The notes under the pieces were generated by a model that worked only from the letters and a program-made list of their open reading frames with translations, did not search any database and was not told the origin of the DNA. 64,000 bases of DNA from Candidatus Aenigmatarchaeota archaeon. GTDB taxonomy: Archaea; Aenigmatarchaeota; Aenigmatarchaeia; CG10238-14; SCSR01. Location: positions 62,001 through 126,000 of the forward strand of contig JACPAE010000003.1 of the NCBI GenBank assembly GCA_016181005.1, written 5' to 3'. The stretch's first letter is position 1, and every line of letters starts with the position of its first letter. The position numbers and the translations under genes are program-made. Positions 25,381 through 32,699 of this stretch are shown here, piece after piece.

Positions 25381-25866
25381 ATGAAGAAATTATTTACTGT
25401 TTTAACAGGTTTTCTAATGGTTCTTACAGCATTTTCAGTTATAGGCATTGCTCATATCAATCCACAAGGCAAACAAACACACCCAGTAGGAATTGAAACT
25501 GAGAGCTGTCAGGATGCATATGCAGGAGCAGAAGAGCAATTCCAAGACAGGGGTGAAGTGAATCTCCGTTTGCTCGCTAATATAGAAGACAAATGCGGAT
25601 TTGAGTTTGATGAAAATTGCAACATTGAATTTGATGCAGCTAACGAACCTGTTTTAGTTTGTGAAGAAACACCACAATGCGTAGAAGTTTCCCCAGAGGA
25701 AATCCATTTTGGCGCGTGTACGGATCTTTCATTTATCCAAGAAACAAACCTTCCGCAGTGTTGCGCTCTTGAAGGGCAACCAAGCGGAGATATCCTGTGC
25801 GGAGCAGACCAAGAATGGGTAGTGGGTATTGCGGCTTTCCCTACTTGCTACATTTCAAATTCTTAA
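25381..25866 (+). CDS. Secreted cysteine-rich hypothetical protein, 161 residues
   Basis: A signal peptide (KLFTVLTGFLMVLTAFSVIGIA) is followed by an acidic domain with about ten Cys, including adjacent CC (QCCALEG). No family is recognised. A promoter-like ATATTTAAA lies about 20 bases before the ATG. The preceding 235-base gap (25146-25380) holds no convincing gene, only an 18-codon open stretch ending at 25285. Confidence 0.6.
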   Translation: MKKLFTVLTGFLMVLTAFSVIGIAHINPQGKQTHPVGIETESCQDAYAGAEEQFQDRGEVNLRLLANIEDKCGFEFDENCNIEFDAANEPVLVCEETPQCVEVSPEEIHFGACTDLSFIQETNLPQCCALEGQPSGDILCGADQEWVVGIAAFPTCYISNS

Positions 25867-25901
25867 ATCGCCACCCGAATGCGACAACCTAAAAAATCAC
25901 C

Positions 25902-26168
25902 CTAATTTGTTGACAATGTCGGTATGCCGAATACCCAGATTGCTATTATGCTGTGCAGCGCTACTGAGATGAAGAAGAACCTCCACCACCAGCAGTGTGT
26001 CGTGTAGAATCTCTGGTACCACTGGCGCTTCCAGAGGAATTCTGTTATTTGTTTGCCCATAAGGCAGCGGCAGGAGAAGAATACCAAGAAAAGGAAGATT
26101 AAATTAGTTATACCTAGGACGAAGGTTATGTTTGGTCCGTAAGTTAAAAGAAATTCAGGCACTGCCAT
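25902..26168 (-). CDS. Small membrane protein, 88 residues
   Basis: Two membrane helices (about 11-33 FVLGITNLIFLFLVFFSC and 62-82) flank an aromatic, basic cytoplasmic loop (WKRQWYQRFYTTHCWWWRF). I recognise no family. It ends 35 bases past the convergent secreted-protein gene and begins 34 bases before the tRNA gene on the other strand. Confidence 0.55.
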   Translation of the reverse strand: MAVPEFLLTYGPNITFVLGITNLIFLFLVFFSCRCLMGKQITEFLWKRQWYQRFYTTHCWWWRFFFISVALHSIIAIWVFGIPTLSTN

Positions 26169-26202
26169 ATAATTCTTATCTATTAAGGCTTAATATTAAT
26201 TT

Positions 26203-26275
26203 GGCCCCGTGTGGAAATTGGATATCCGACGGCGCTTCGGACGCTGGGTTGAGGGTTCGAATCCCTTCGGGGCCA
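26203..26275 (+). tRNA. tRNA-Arg (anticodon TCG), integration target of the adjacent element
   Basis: A full cloverleaf is visible: acceptor GGCCCCG/CGGGGCC, D stem TGGA/TCCG, anticodon stem CGGCG/CGCTG with loop CTTCGGA (anticodon TCG at 26237-26239), T stem GAGGG/CCCTT with loop TTCGAAT and discriminator A. CCA is not encoded in full and there is no intron. Its 3' end (26262-26276) is the left attachment core of the integrated element, so the downstream half of the gene was supplied by the element. Confidence 0.95.
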
Positions 26276-26276
26276 C
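26262..26276 (+). repeat. attL core
   Basis: TCCCTTCGGGGCCAC covers the T-arm 3' strand and acceptor 3' strand of tRNA-Arg. An identical copy lies at 34861-34875, 8599 bases away. Confidence 0.88.
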
Positions 26277-26320
26277 CTTTAAAGGGTAAAGCTTAAGACC
26301 ACCGAAATTTAATAGAATAT

Positions 26321-27463
26321 ATGGAAAACGCCAGAGACATTTATGGAGATGACGGGAAAGCTAAAAGGTTGCTGGAAAGGATTATTGCAAGTTCGGAGAT
26401 ACATTCCAATAACAAGAAACTGTTGTCTGGCTTTATAGATAATTGCAAAGCCAGAGGACTAAAGCCTACATCGTTACGCAAGGACTTGCACGCATTGAAA
26501 TTCATTCTGGAAGAACTTGGCGATAAAAACATAGACAATGCTAAGAGACAGGACTTTGAAAGGATATTAGCAAAACTTTCCAGTAAGGACTGGACAGAAT
26601 GGACTAAGAGAAACCATAGGCTGGCTGTAAGGAAGTTTGTCAAATGGGTCAAAGGATATATCAAGCCGCATGTTTATCCTGAAGAAGTTGACTGGATACC
26701 AGTTGGAAAAGGCGAAGACAACAAACTGCTCCATAACGACTTGATAACTAAGGAAGAGTTCGACCGAATGATGACAATGTGTAACAACCCACGAGACAAG
26801 GCAATGCTTTCTATTTTATTCGAGACTGGCATGCGTATCGGGGAATTGCTGAGCATAAAGATTGGGGACATCTCTGCAAATGGAAATGGTAAGACTTTGG
26901 CCAGGATAACTGGCAAGACTGGCGTCCATGTCGTGCCTATTGTTGTAAGCAAGCCGGCATTACAAGATTGGTTGGATCAGCACCCATTGAAAGACAAGAG
27001 GGACGCATATTTGTTTGTCACAAGATTTAGCGCGTATCGTGAGAACCCGAATGAATTGTATGTACCAATAGAATACAATGGGATAAGGAAAACCTTGAAG
27101 ACTCTTGTTAAAAGAGCCGGCTTGAACAAGCGAGTTTACTTCCATCTGTTCAGGCATTCATCGGCCAGCGACAAATCCAACTGGATGAGCGACAGGCAAT
27201 TGATGAAGCTGCATGGCTGGAAAACTCCTAAGATGCTTGAAAGGTATTCGCACATGAATGTAGACGACTTGATACAAGTAATGGAGAAGCATTACAAGAC
27301 AAAGGATACTGAAAGGAAAAGGAAACTGACGGGCGAGGCCACTGTAAGGTTATTGCAAGTGATGTACGATGTCATTAGGAATAATCCCAACATGCAAAAC
27401 AAAGTGAGCAAGGCCTCGAAGGAAATAATCAAAGACTTGAAGATGGAAGACTTGGTGAAATAA
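26321..27463 (+). CDS. Tyrosine recombinase/integrase
   Basis: The 380 residues show an N-terminal SAM-like core-binding domain (about 20-105) and a catalytic domain with the tyrosine-recombinase residues: Arg in TGMRIGELL, Lys in ITGKTG, HLFRH (His-x-x-Arg), HGWKT, and the nucleophile Tyr in LERYSHM. It integrates the element at tRNA-Arg. The length is longer than XerC/D, with a C-terminal helical tail of about 60 residues. The start lies 45 bases after the tRNA. The stop TAA overlaps the next gene's ATG by one base. Confidence 0.93.
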   Translation: MENARDIYGDDGKAKRLLERIIASSEIHSNNKKLLSGFIDNCKARGLKPTSLRKDLHALKFILEELGDKNIDNAKRQDFERILAKLSSKDWTEWTKRNHRLAVRKFVKWVKGYIKPHVYPEEVDWIPVGKGEDNKLLHNDLITKEEFDRMMTMCNNPRDKAMLSILFETGMRIGELLSIKIGDISANGNGKTLARITGKTGVHVVPIVVSKPALQDWLDQHPLKDKRDAYLFVTRFSAYRENPNELYVPIEYNGIRKTLKTLVKRAGLNKRVYFHLFRHSSASDKSNWMSDRQLMKLHGWKTPKMLERYSHMNVDDLIQVMEKHYKTKDTERKRKLTGEATVRLLQVMYDVIRNNPNMQNKVSKASKEIIKDLKMEDLVK

Positions 27464-27630
27464 TGACATCACCACAGACAAAAAGCAGAGAAAACAAGGT
27501 CAGGATGTTTAAGGAAGCGATAACGGTTTTAGCTGACTTGCTGACCATGAACAAGTCGCAACTTGATAAAATAGACTCTAGGAACATCAAGAAGATTGTG
27601 GATGAGTTCAAATCTTGGAGAGTTGTGTAA
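27463..27630 (+). CDS. Small helical protein, 55 residues
   Basis: The ATG overlaps the integrase stop codon (TAATG) and the stop codon directly abuts the next ATG at 27631. The product is basic and helical (KVRMFKEAITVLADLLTMNKSQLDKIDSRNIKKIVDEF). No family is recognised. The gapless arrangement suggests a three-gene operon with the integrase. It may be an excisionase or regulator, but the sequence does not show this. Confidence 0.6.
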   Translation: MTSPQTKSRENKVRMFKEAITVLADLLTMNKSQLDKIDSRNIKKIVDEFKSWRVV

Positions 27631-28413
27631 ATGGATATATATGAAAATACTTTGAAAGACTTTCCCAAGCTTGTATCTGGAGTTGAAAAAGGACATCAAA
27701 GTCTTTTAATTGTTGCGGAAAAACTGGCAGAATATAACAAAGTGGGGGCATCAAAAAAACTAGGAATGATACATATCATATATTCTGATATTGTAGAGAC
27801 CATAGAATGTGCAACTATATTGTGCATGAGGGGACACTATGAGTGTGTAGCAAAACTATTAAGAAGTTGTTTTGAAGCCACTTATTTGATACTAAAATTC
27901 AACTCATATCCAGAGGAGTCTTTTAATGTTGATAACCAAATCTTAGACATATTCAATCAAAACAAAAATTATGGCGTGATTGAGAAAACTTACGAAGGAA
28001 TGAAGTCACCTGAGAAGGAAAAGTTCGAATATAATCTATGGCTGGACTCTAACAATGAACTGAATAGCCACAAGGTACGGCTGGTAGGTAGGATTTTTAG
28101 TTCAACAAAACTTATAAGAGAATTCACGAAATTTGATATTCCTGAAAAATATAGAGAAGCTTACCACAAACTAAGCAAATTTGTCCACCCACGGTTTTAT
28201 GGAATAATGTCTAGGTTACAATTAGGAGAAGGTAAAGTAAAGTTTCGGGGTGTATATAAAGCGGACTTTGCAGAAGCCGTTTTGAAAGACATTATAAAAG
28301 CGGTTGTTTTATGTACAGTTCCTCTCAAAGATTATATGGAAGGTTTAGACTTTACTCAGGAAGAAATTCAACTAGCAAAAGAAATAGATGAGATATATGA
28401 AAAGTTTGTCTAA
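27631..28413 (+). CDS. Hypothetical helical protein (DUF5677-like), 260 residues
   Basis: The protein is almost entirely helical, with the phrases LLRSCFEATYLILKF and EAYHKLSKFVHP. This R..E..(Y)..LS..VHP arrangement is seen in DUF5677 and related HEPN-like proteins of unknown or defence-linked function. No membrane helix or signal peptide is seen. It is the last gene of the integrase unit, followed by a long inverted repeat. The assignment is by pattern only. Confidence 0.55.
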   Translation: MDIYENTLKDFPKLVSGVEKGHQSLLIVAEKLAEYNKVGASKKLGMIHIIYSDIVETIECATILCMRGHYECVAKLLRSCFEATYLILKFNSYPEESFNVDNQILDIFNQNKNYGVIEKTYEGMKSPEKEKFEYNLWLDSNNELNSHKVRLVGRIFSSTKLIREFTKFDIPEKYREAYHKLSKFVHPRFYGIMSRLQLGEGKVKFRGVYKADFAEAVLKDIIKAVVLCTVPLKDYMEGLDFTQEEIQLAKEIDEIYEKFV

Positions 28414-28485
28414 ATCTCAACAACCATCAAGAAAATCGTAGGTATTCTCAAGGAGTGGTCAAAACGGCCCTAGTTGGTTTTCATA

Positions 28486-28585
28486 CTACTACATTTTTAA
28501 TGGTTATTGCCATACCATCCCGTCTATTTGTTAAGTCGTTTGAAAAGAATCAACCAGAATAAAACCATTAAGAAAAGTGTAGTAG
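28486..28585. repeat. Long imperfect inverted repeat
   Basis: CTACTACATTTTTAATGGTT (28486-28505) is mirrored by the complement of 28563-28585 (AACCATTA..GTGTAGTAG), with 57 bases between the arms. It lies between convergent genes and reaches 18 bases into the end of the minus-strand gene. A bidirectional terminator is the simplest reading; a replication or resolution site is possible. Confidence 0.5.
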
Positions 28586-29434
28586 CTTTGCATACTTTAA
28601 ATTTATCTTTTTTCTCTCAAGTTCTGCCCACGCCTTTATCCCTTTCTTTTTAAGTATAGTTTGGTTTCGTGCCATCCCTAAAAGTAATTCATGTTTATTG
28701 TTTGCTGTTTCTTCTTGCATTAGAAATGAAAGAAAGAATCTGTTATAGTCATCACTTGTAAGCGAATATCTGATGGCTTTAATAAAAGCAGTTGACTTTA
28801 TTTTCGAATAGATTTCTCTACCGATTTTGACAGCATTGCTTCTATAAAATGGGTGATTCCAATTTAACCGAATTTCAAGGAGAGATAAATAAAGGTCATG
28901 AATGAAAAAGCAAGTTTGGATAATGTTTTCTAAAAATGCTTCTAGTCCATTTTCCTCAGAGTAAAGGCTGACAAAAGAGTTTCTTATTTTCTCGTCCTCA
29001 AACAGCCTTTTAAGCTCGCTCCTGCCTTTAGCTTTGAATTCTTCAGTCCACTTACTTTCTATTTTTCTTAAAAGCTTCTCTTTGGTTTTTGTGTGTCTGA
29101 TAAGATATGTGGAATTCTTCTTTCTTTCAAGCCGATGAAGAATATACTCATAAACAATGTCTTCCAATCTTATCCTATACCTCATTAACGATTTCTTGTA
29201 AGAATCGATTCTCTTATTGGCATAAATGTTTGGGTAATTTTTAGCTATTTTCTTCTTATCTACAAATTGTTTAAAGAAATCACTTTTCCTAAATCTTACG
29301 ATTGTTGGTTGATTCTGCCCACTTCTTTTGTATTTTTTATTGTATAATGCAGAAGCTTCTTTTATATTATTCCAATCCCTCAGAAAGAGGCCATGAACCT
29401 TATTTGCTGGTGTTATTGCCGTTATGTATTTCAT
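28568..29434 (-). CDS. Hypothetical basic protein, 288 residues
   Basis: I recognise no family. It is very rich in Lys and Arg with aromatic residues, helical throughout and soluble (KKKIAKNYPNIYANKRIDSYKKS, LIRHTKTKEKLLRKIESKW). The charge suggests nucleic-acid binding. It is the only leftward gene in the left half of the element, divergent from the replication operon across a 63-base region with an inverted repeat. Confidence 0.55.
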   Translation of the reverse strand: MKYITAITPANKVHGLFLRDWNNIKEASALYNKKYKRSGQNQPTIVRFRKSDFFKQFVDKKKIAKNYPNIYANKRIDSYKKSLMRYRIRLEDIVYEYILHRLERKKNSTYLIRHTKTKEKLLRKIESKWTEEFKAKGRSELKRLFEDEKIRNSFVSLYSEENGLEAFLENIIQTCFFIHDLYLSLLEIRLNWNHPFYRSNAVKIGREIYSKIKSTAFIKAIRYSLTSDDYNRFFLSFLMQEETANNKHELLLGMARNQTILKKKGIKAWAELERKKINLKYAKLLHFS

Positions 29435-29447
29435 GCAAACACTTAGG

Positions 29448-29474
29448 GTATCATTTTGATACTATATTATAAAT
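29448..29474 (+). promoter_or_regulatory. Inverted repeat and TATA box at the head of the replication operon
   Basis: GTATCA-TTT-TGATAC (29448-29462) lies next to TATTATAAAT (29465-29474). The TATA box is about 26 bases before ATG 29498, fitting a leaderless start. The inverted repeat is a plausible operator for the RHH protein encoded first in the operon, and could also act on the divergent gene. Confidence 0.55.
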
Positions 29475-29497
29475 ACTCCTATTTAAATAGTTTTCTT

Positions 29498-29626
29498 ATG
29501 CGAACGACTGTGACAATCAGCCTGGATGCAAAGACTATTGAAAGGCTTAGGAAAGATAAACAGAAAACTGGATTGCCGATTTCAATCCAGATTGAAAAGG
29601 CCTTAGAGGTTGTTGGACATGACTGA
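29498..29626 (+). CDS. Small ribbon-helix-helix regulator, 42 residues
   Basis: The product starts RTTVTISLDAKTIERLRKDK and ends ISIQIEKALEVVGHD, a minimal RHH fold: a strand followed by two helices, as in CopG-type copy-number regulators of plasmids. Its stop codon overlaps the next gene (ATGACTGA). As first gene behind an inverted repeat, it probably represses its own operon. Confidence 0.7.
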   Translation: MRTTVTISLDAKTIERLRKDKQKTGLPISIQIEKALEVVGHD

Positions 29627-29720
29627 CTACCACGATCGACTGCTTGAAATTTTAAAGCAAGTTTCAAAAGATGAACGAAAGGAAAAGGATGTGAACCTAT
29701 ATGGAAAATCTAAAGTTTAA
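29619..29720 (+). CDS. Small ORF, 33 residues
   Basis: ATG 29619 overlaps the RHH stop codon by 8 bases, and the frame ends inside the next ORF. The product is charged and helical (YHDRLLEILKQVSKDERKEKD). It is supported only by the chain of overlaps in the operon. Confidence 0.4.
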   Translation: MTDYHDRLLEILKQVSKDERKEKDVNLYGKSKV

Positions 29721-29853
29721 GAAAATCTATGCAGTAATCCCTTTGGAACTTTGGATTCAATTAGCCAATTCTGGTAAATTCAATAATGATTTCGATAGCT
29801 GGATTGCTCAGCTTATTTCTGACGCTCTGGAGGATGAAAATGAAAATCGATGA
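29701..29853 (+). CDS. Small protein, 50 residues
   Basis: The product reads LKFKKIYAVIPLELWIQLANS followed by a helix DSWIAQLISDALEDENE. The strand-helix-helix outline resembles another RHH-like protein (inference). It overlaps the preceding ORF by 20 bases and the following one by 20 bases. Confidence 0.5.
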   Translation: MENLKFKKIYAVIPLELWIQLANSGKFNNDFDSWIAQLISDALEDENENR

Positions 29854-30019
29854 AAATTATTTACCAATCCGTCCTGGCTTAGGTTTGAAGGTTAAAGTCA
29901 TTCGTGGCACGCAGCCAGGATTGCAGTTGTGTTTTTGGCGAAGGATCGATGGAAAGTGGCAGCAGGGAATATGTCGATTTTTCGTGCCACGAGAGTTGGA
30001 GGGGCTGGTGAAAGCATGA
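29834..30019 (+). CDS. Small protein, 61 residues
   Basis: ATG 29834 (MKMKIDENYLPIRPG) is preceded by GGAGG at 29829-29833 in the upstream gene's coding region. The product is short and beta-like with a basic-aromatic centre (LQLCFWRRIDGKWQQG). Its stop codon overlaps the ATG of the replication ATPase (ATGA). No family is recognised. Confidence 0.5.
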   Translation: MKMKIDENYLPIRPGLGLKVKVIRGTQPGLQLCFWRRIDGKWQQGICRFFVPRELEGLVKA

Positions 30020-31656
30020 ACCCAAGATGCGACCAATGTGGGTCGAAGACGAAAGAAATTGAGAAAGGTGCCAATTTCATCATGTATGAATGCACCAACG
30101 AGAATTGCAAAGAGATTTTGCAGCAGGAAAGGACAAAAAGTAAGCGGGTAAAAGAGGAGGAGCCGAAGGGTATTGAGACGACATTCATTGAAGACAAGGA
30201 CACGTTAGTACAGCAGGTATATTCCAATTCTCCGAAGTTTGTTATTTACAAAAATGGCAGTTATAGCTATGCGGATGAATACACTTCAGGCGATGGCCTT
30301 CTTTACATCCCGTTAAATCTCGTTGGCCTTATGCTGCGTGGCCGACCGATTGTGAACTTTGCTTCATATCCGATAAGCTACGAGTCGTTTGAAATGTTAT
30401 CAAATAAAATCAATTCGTTCATTGACAAGTATTTTGACATAGGCCCTAGCGACAGAAAGCTATGCACGTATTTTATTATCTTTACATGGTTATACGACAA
30501 GGTAAGTGTCACACCCTATTTGAGATTCATTGCGGATTTTGGCTCTGGGAAGACACGGGGGCTGTTTACAATCGGCCATCTTTGTTACAACAGTTTCATG
30601 GCAGCGGGGTCAAGCACGGTCAGTGGGGCAATGCGACTGCAGAACAGGATACATGGCACACCTCTGTTCAATGAAAGCGATTTCAGGAATTCAGACGATA
30701 CAGTGGCGTTTATCAAATGGACGAACAACGGCTTTGAGTCGGGACTGCCTGTCATAATGAGTAATAAGGAGAACCCGTCAACACAAGACGTATTTGATCC
30801 GTTCGGACCGAAGCTCTTTGTGATGAAGAGACCGTTTGTGGATACGGCGGCCGAGAGCAGACTGATATCGATAGCACCTAAAGAAACTCGAAGAAAAGAT
30901 ATACCAGTTCTATTGCCAGATGAGTTCTATGCCGAAGCATTGGAAATCAGAAACATGCTCCTTGATTATCGGATGAAAAACTGGCACAGCATTGATCAAA
31001 AACAATCGCTCAATATAGACGAGTTAAACATCGAAGCCAGACTCAAGCAGATATGCTACCCATTATCCTACATCATACCTGAAAATGCAATAGACGACTT
31101 TAAGAAATACATGGAATTGAGACAACAGGAGATAAAAAAACAAAGGGCGGACAGCTGGCAGGGCGTGATTTTCAATACACTGCTTTCAATTATCGAAGAC
31201 GACGAAGAACGTAAATTGAAGTATGTAACTTCAAAGATGATAGCCGAAGAACTAAAGTCCTCACCTCAAAAAATAACAAGCACACTTAAGGAAATAGGCC
31301 TTCGAGTCACTATTTCTAGATTTTCAGACAAAACAGCACGCCACATAGTCGTTGATTCTTTGGAGGCGTGGGAACGAGTATGCAGTCGATACTTTGTCGA
31401 TATAAATAGCAGTATGCCAGCCTGTCCAGATATTATCAAGTCGCCTGAGTTCGTAACGGGTGTAACAGGCGTAACACCTGTAACGATAGACGGCTTTGTT
31501 ACGCCTGTTACGGATGTTACAGATGTTACGAGGACAGCATGCCATGACTGCAGCTCCACTTCCAACCTGACCTCTCTAGCCGACACTTACGATCCCAAAG
31601 CCACGCTATACTTGTGCAAGTCATGCATACAGAACAAGGAGGGCGGTCTGGCGTGA
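30016..31656 (+). CDS. Replication-type P-loop ATPase with zinc ribbons
   Basis: ATG 30016 gives 546 residues: an N-terminal zinc ribbon (CDQCG..CTNENC), a beta-rich middle, then an ATPase core with a Walker A-like DFGSGKTRG near 201-209 and an acidic FNESDF as candidate Walker B. A winged-helix-like segment follows (TSKMIAEELKSSPQKITSTLKEIGL, cited as two parts: TSKMIAEEL and SPQKITSTLKEIGL), and a second zinc ribbon (CHDC..CKSC) lies at the C-terminus. Between the wHTH and the last ribbon is a Val-Thr repeat encoded by 9-bp DNA repeats. The layout fits a helicase/initiator of an archaeal plasmid or virus; the exact family is uncertain. Confidence 0.65.
   Translation: MNPRCDQCGSKTKEIEKGANFIMYECTNENCKEILQQERTKSKRVKEEEPKGIETTFIEDKDTLVQQVYSNSPKFVIYKNGSYSYADEYTSGDGLLYIPLNLVGLMLRGRPIVNFASYPISYESFEMLSNKINSFIDKYFDIGPSDRKLCTYFIIFTWLYDKVSVTPYLRFIADFGSGKTRGLFTIGHLCYNSFMAAGSSTVSGAMRLQNRIHGTPLFNESDFRNSDDTVAFIKWTNNGFESGLPVIMSNKENPSTQDVFDPFGPKLFVMKRPFVDTAAESRLISIAPKETRRKDIPVLLPDEFYAEALEIRNMLLDYRMKNWHSIDQKQSLNIDELNIEARLKQICYPLSYIIPENAIDDFKKYMELRQQEIKKQRADSWQGVIFNTLLSIIEDDEERKLKYVTSKMIAEELKSSPQKITSTLKEIGLRVTISRFSDKTARHIVVDSLEAWERVCSRYFVDINSSMPACPDIIKSPEFVTGVTGVTPVTIDGFVTPVTDVTDVTRTACHDCSSTSNLTSLADTYDPKATLYLCKSCIQNKEGGLA
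31453..31529. repeat. Iteron-like array of GTAAC/GTTAC with 9-bp period
   Basis: GTAAC starts at 31453, 31462, 31471 and 31480. The reverse complement GTTAC starts at 31498, 31507, 31516 and 31525. All are on a 9-bp grid. GTAACAGGCGTAAC (31462-31475) is a perfect inverse of GTTACGCCTGTTAC (31498-31511), so the array is an inverted pair of tandem repeats. It encodes the Val-Thr run of the replication ATPase. Initiator-gene-embedded iterons are known from plasmids, so this is a candidate origin. Confidence 0.65.
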
Positions 31657-31796
31657 GATACTGTAAGACATGTAAGAAATGGTTGGAACATAAAAAATCA
31701 GATATCATTAGTGGAAACTCAAAAAAGGAATGGAGAATACGCTACCATGTCGAAAGAGGGCATGCAATAGACTGGAATAGAAAGGTGAAGGAATGA
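31653..31796 (+). CDS. Small C2H2 zinc-finger protein, 47 residues
   Basis: GTG 31653 overlaps the ATPase stop codon (GTGA). The product carries CKTCKKWLEH with a downstream HVERGH, a single zinc-finger layout common in archaeal viruses and plasmids. It is probably a DNA-binding regulator. Its stop codon overlaps the ATG of the next gene. Confidence 0.6.
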   Translation: MRYCKTCKKWLEHKKSDIISGNSKKEWRIRYHVERGHAIDWNRKVKE

Positions 31797-31960
31797 AACA
31801 AAACCGACAGCCGATACCAGAAATTGTTTATATATACCGACCTGTGCGAAGACGAAAGCGTAAGGGCATGGAAGAAGTCAAGGATTATTTTTATCAGCGA
31901 TTGAGGATGCAGGTGAGAGTGGAGAAAGAAAACGCAAGAAACGTGAGGTATATCAGATGA
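31793..31960 (+). CDS. Small basic protein, 55 residues
   Basis: ATG 31793 overlaps the zinc-finger stop codon by ATGA. The product is highly basic (RPVRRRKRKG and an Arg-rich helix to the end). No family is recognised. The stop codon is followed by an eight-codon ORF ending in GGAGGG, which forms the ribosome site of the next gene. Confidence 0.5.
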   Translation: MKQNRQPIPEIVYIYRPVRRRKRKGMEEVKDYFYQRLRMQVRVEKENARNVRYIR

Positions 31961-31985
31961 AACTTATCAATTTAGGAGGGTAATA

Positions 31986-32258
31986 ATGTCGAAAAAGGAT
32001 GAAGAAAAACCACTATACATAAAGGATTGGGAGGAAGCTGAATATTTTTATTATTTAATTGGACCAAAAAACACCTCGAAAAATAAACGACTTGCAATGA
32101 AATTTATGGATTTATTAGACAAACTTGATAGGGAACATTTCTTTTCCCAACCGTTGGTTTGGAAGATTCGTTTTCACATGTCTAAGATTATTTCAAAAAT
32201 GGTTGGTAACTCACTCAATATTCAGCAGAATAAGAAAAATTCCGAGAAACAGAGTTGA
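31986..32258 (+). CDS. Hypothetical protein, 90 residues
   Basis: A strong GGAGGG site at 31975-31980 lies 5 bases before the ATG at 31986. The product is helical and charged, with an aromatic patch (WEEAEYFYYLIG). No family is recognised. It is spaced 5 bases from the next gene. Confidence 0.55.
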   Translation: MSKKDEEKPLYIKDWEEAEYFYYLIGPKNTSKNKRLAMKFMDLLDKLDREHFFSQPLVWKIRFHMSKIISKMVGNSLNIQQNKKNSEKQS

Positions 32259-32263
32259 TATAA

Positions 32264-32698
32264 ATGGATAAAGATGATAGAGAAGAAGCCAAAGGTTTGC
32301 CCGAAGCAATTACGCACAAGCAGAAAATACTGAAATTTTACTATGATGCTATATCATGGTTAGAAAACTACCTTTTGGTATCTTCTCACATAAAGAAAAC
32401 AAACTTCCGTCAAAATCCTATTGGAGAAAGAGACGCAAGAGCAATGAAAAACATCTCCTTTGACACGTTTCAATACATGATTCATGGGCTTTACATTTCA
32501 TTATCAGTCTATAAATTGAAACAAAAAGAGATCGATTTCTTTCAGAAATTGGATGATGCGGTTATAAAAGAACAGAGCATGGATTTTCCATACCTATACG
32601 AAGCATTGAAAGTTCTGGGCGAGATCATAAGAAGGCTTGGAATAACAGATTTTCCGATAGTGCCTACACCTAGAGATAAAACATTTCTAGAGGAATGA
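32264..32698 (+). CDS. Hypothetical helical protein, 144 residues
   Basis: The product is soluble and helical without recognisable motifs (HKQKILKFYYDAISWLENYLL, cited in part: FYYDAISWLENYLL). Its TGA overlaps the context of the next ATG (ATGAAATG at 32695-32702), so it is coupled with the NTPase gene. Confidence 0.55.
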   Translation: MDKDDREEAKGLPEAITHKQKILKFYYDAISWLENYLLVSSHIKKTNFRQNPIGERDARAMKNISFDTFQYMIHGLYISLSVYKLKQKEIDFFQKLDDAVIKEQSMDFPYLYEALKVLGEIIRRLGITDFPIVPTPRDKTFLEE

Positions 32699-32699
32699 A

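Noticed and set aside
31266-31586. Long antisense frame with Val-Thr repeats over the replication gene
   Set aside because: It is a mirror of the 9-bp DNA repeat, which reads as a similar repeat on both strands; no promoter or ribosome site is seen.
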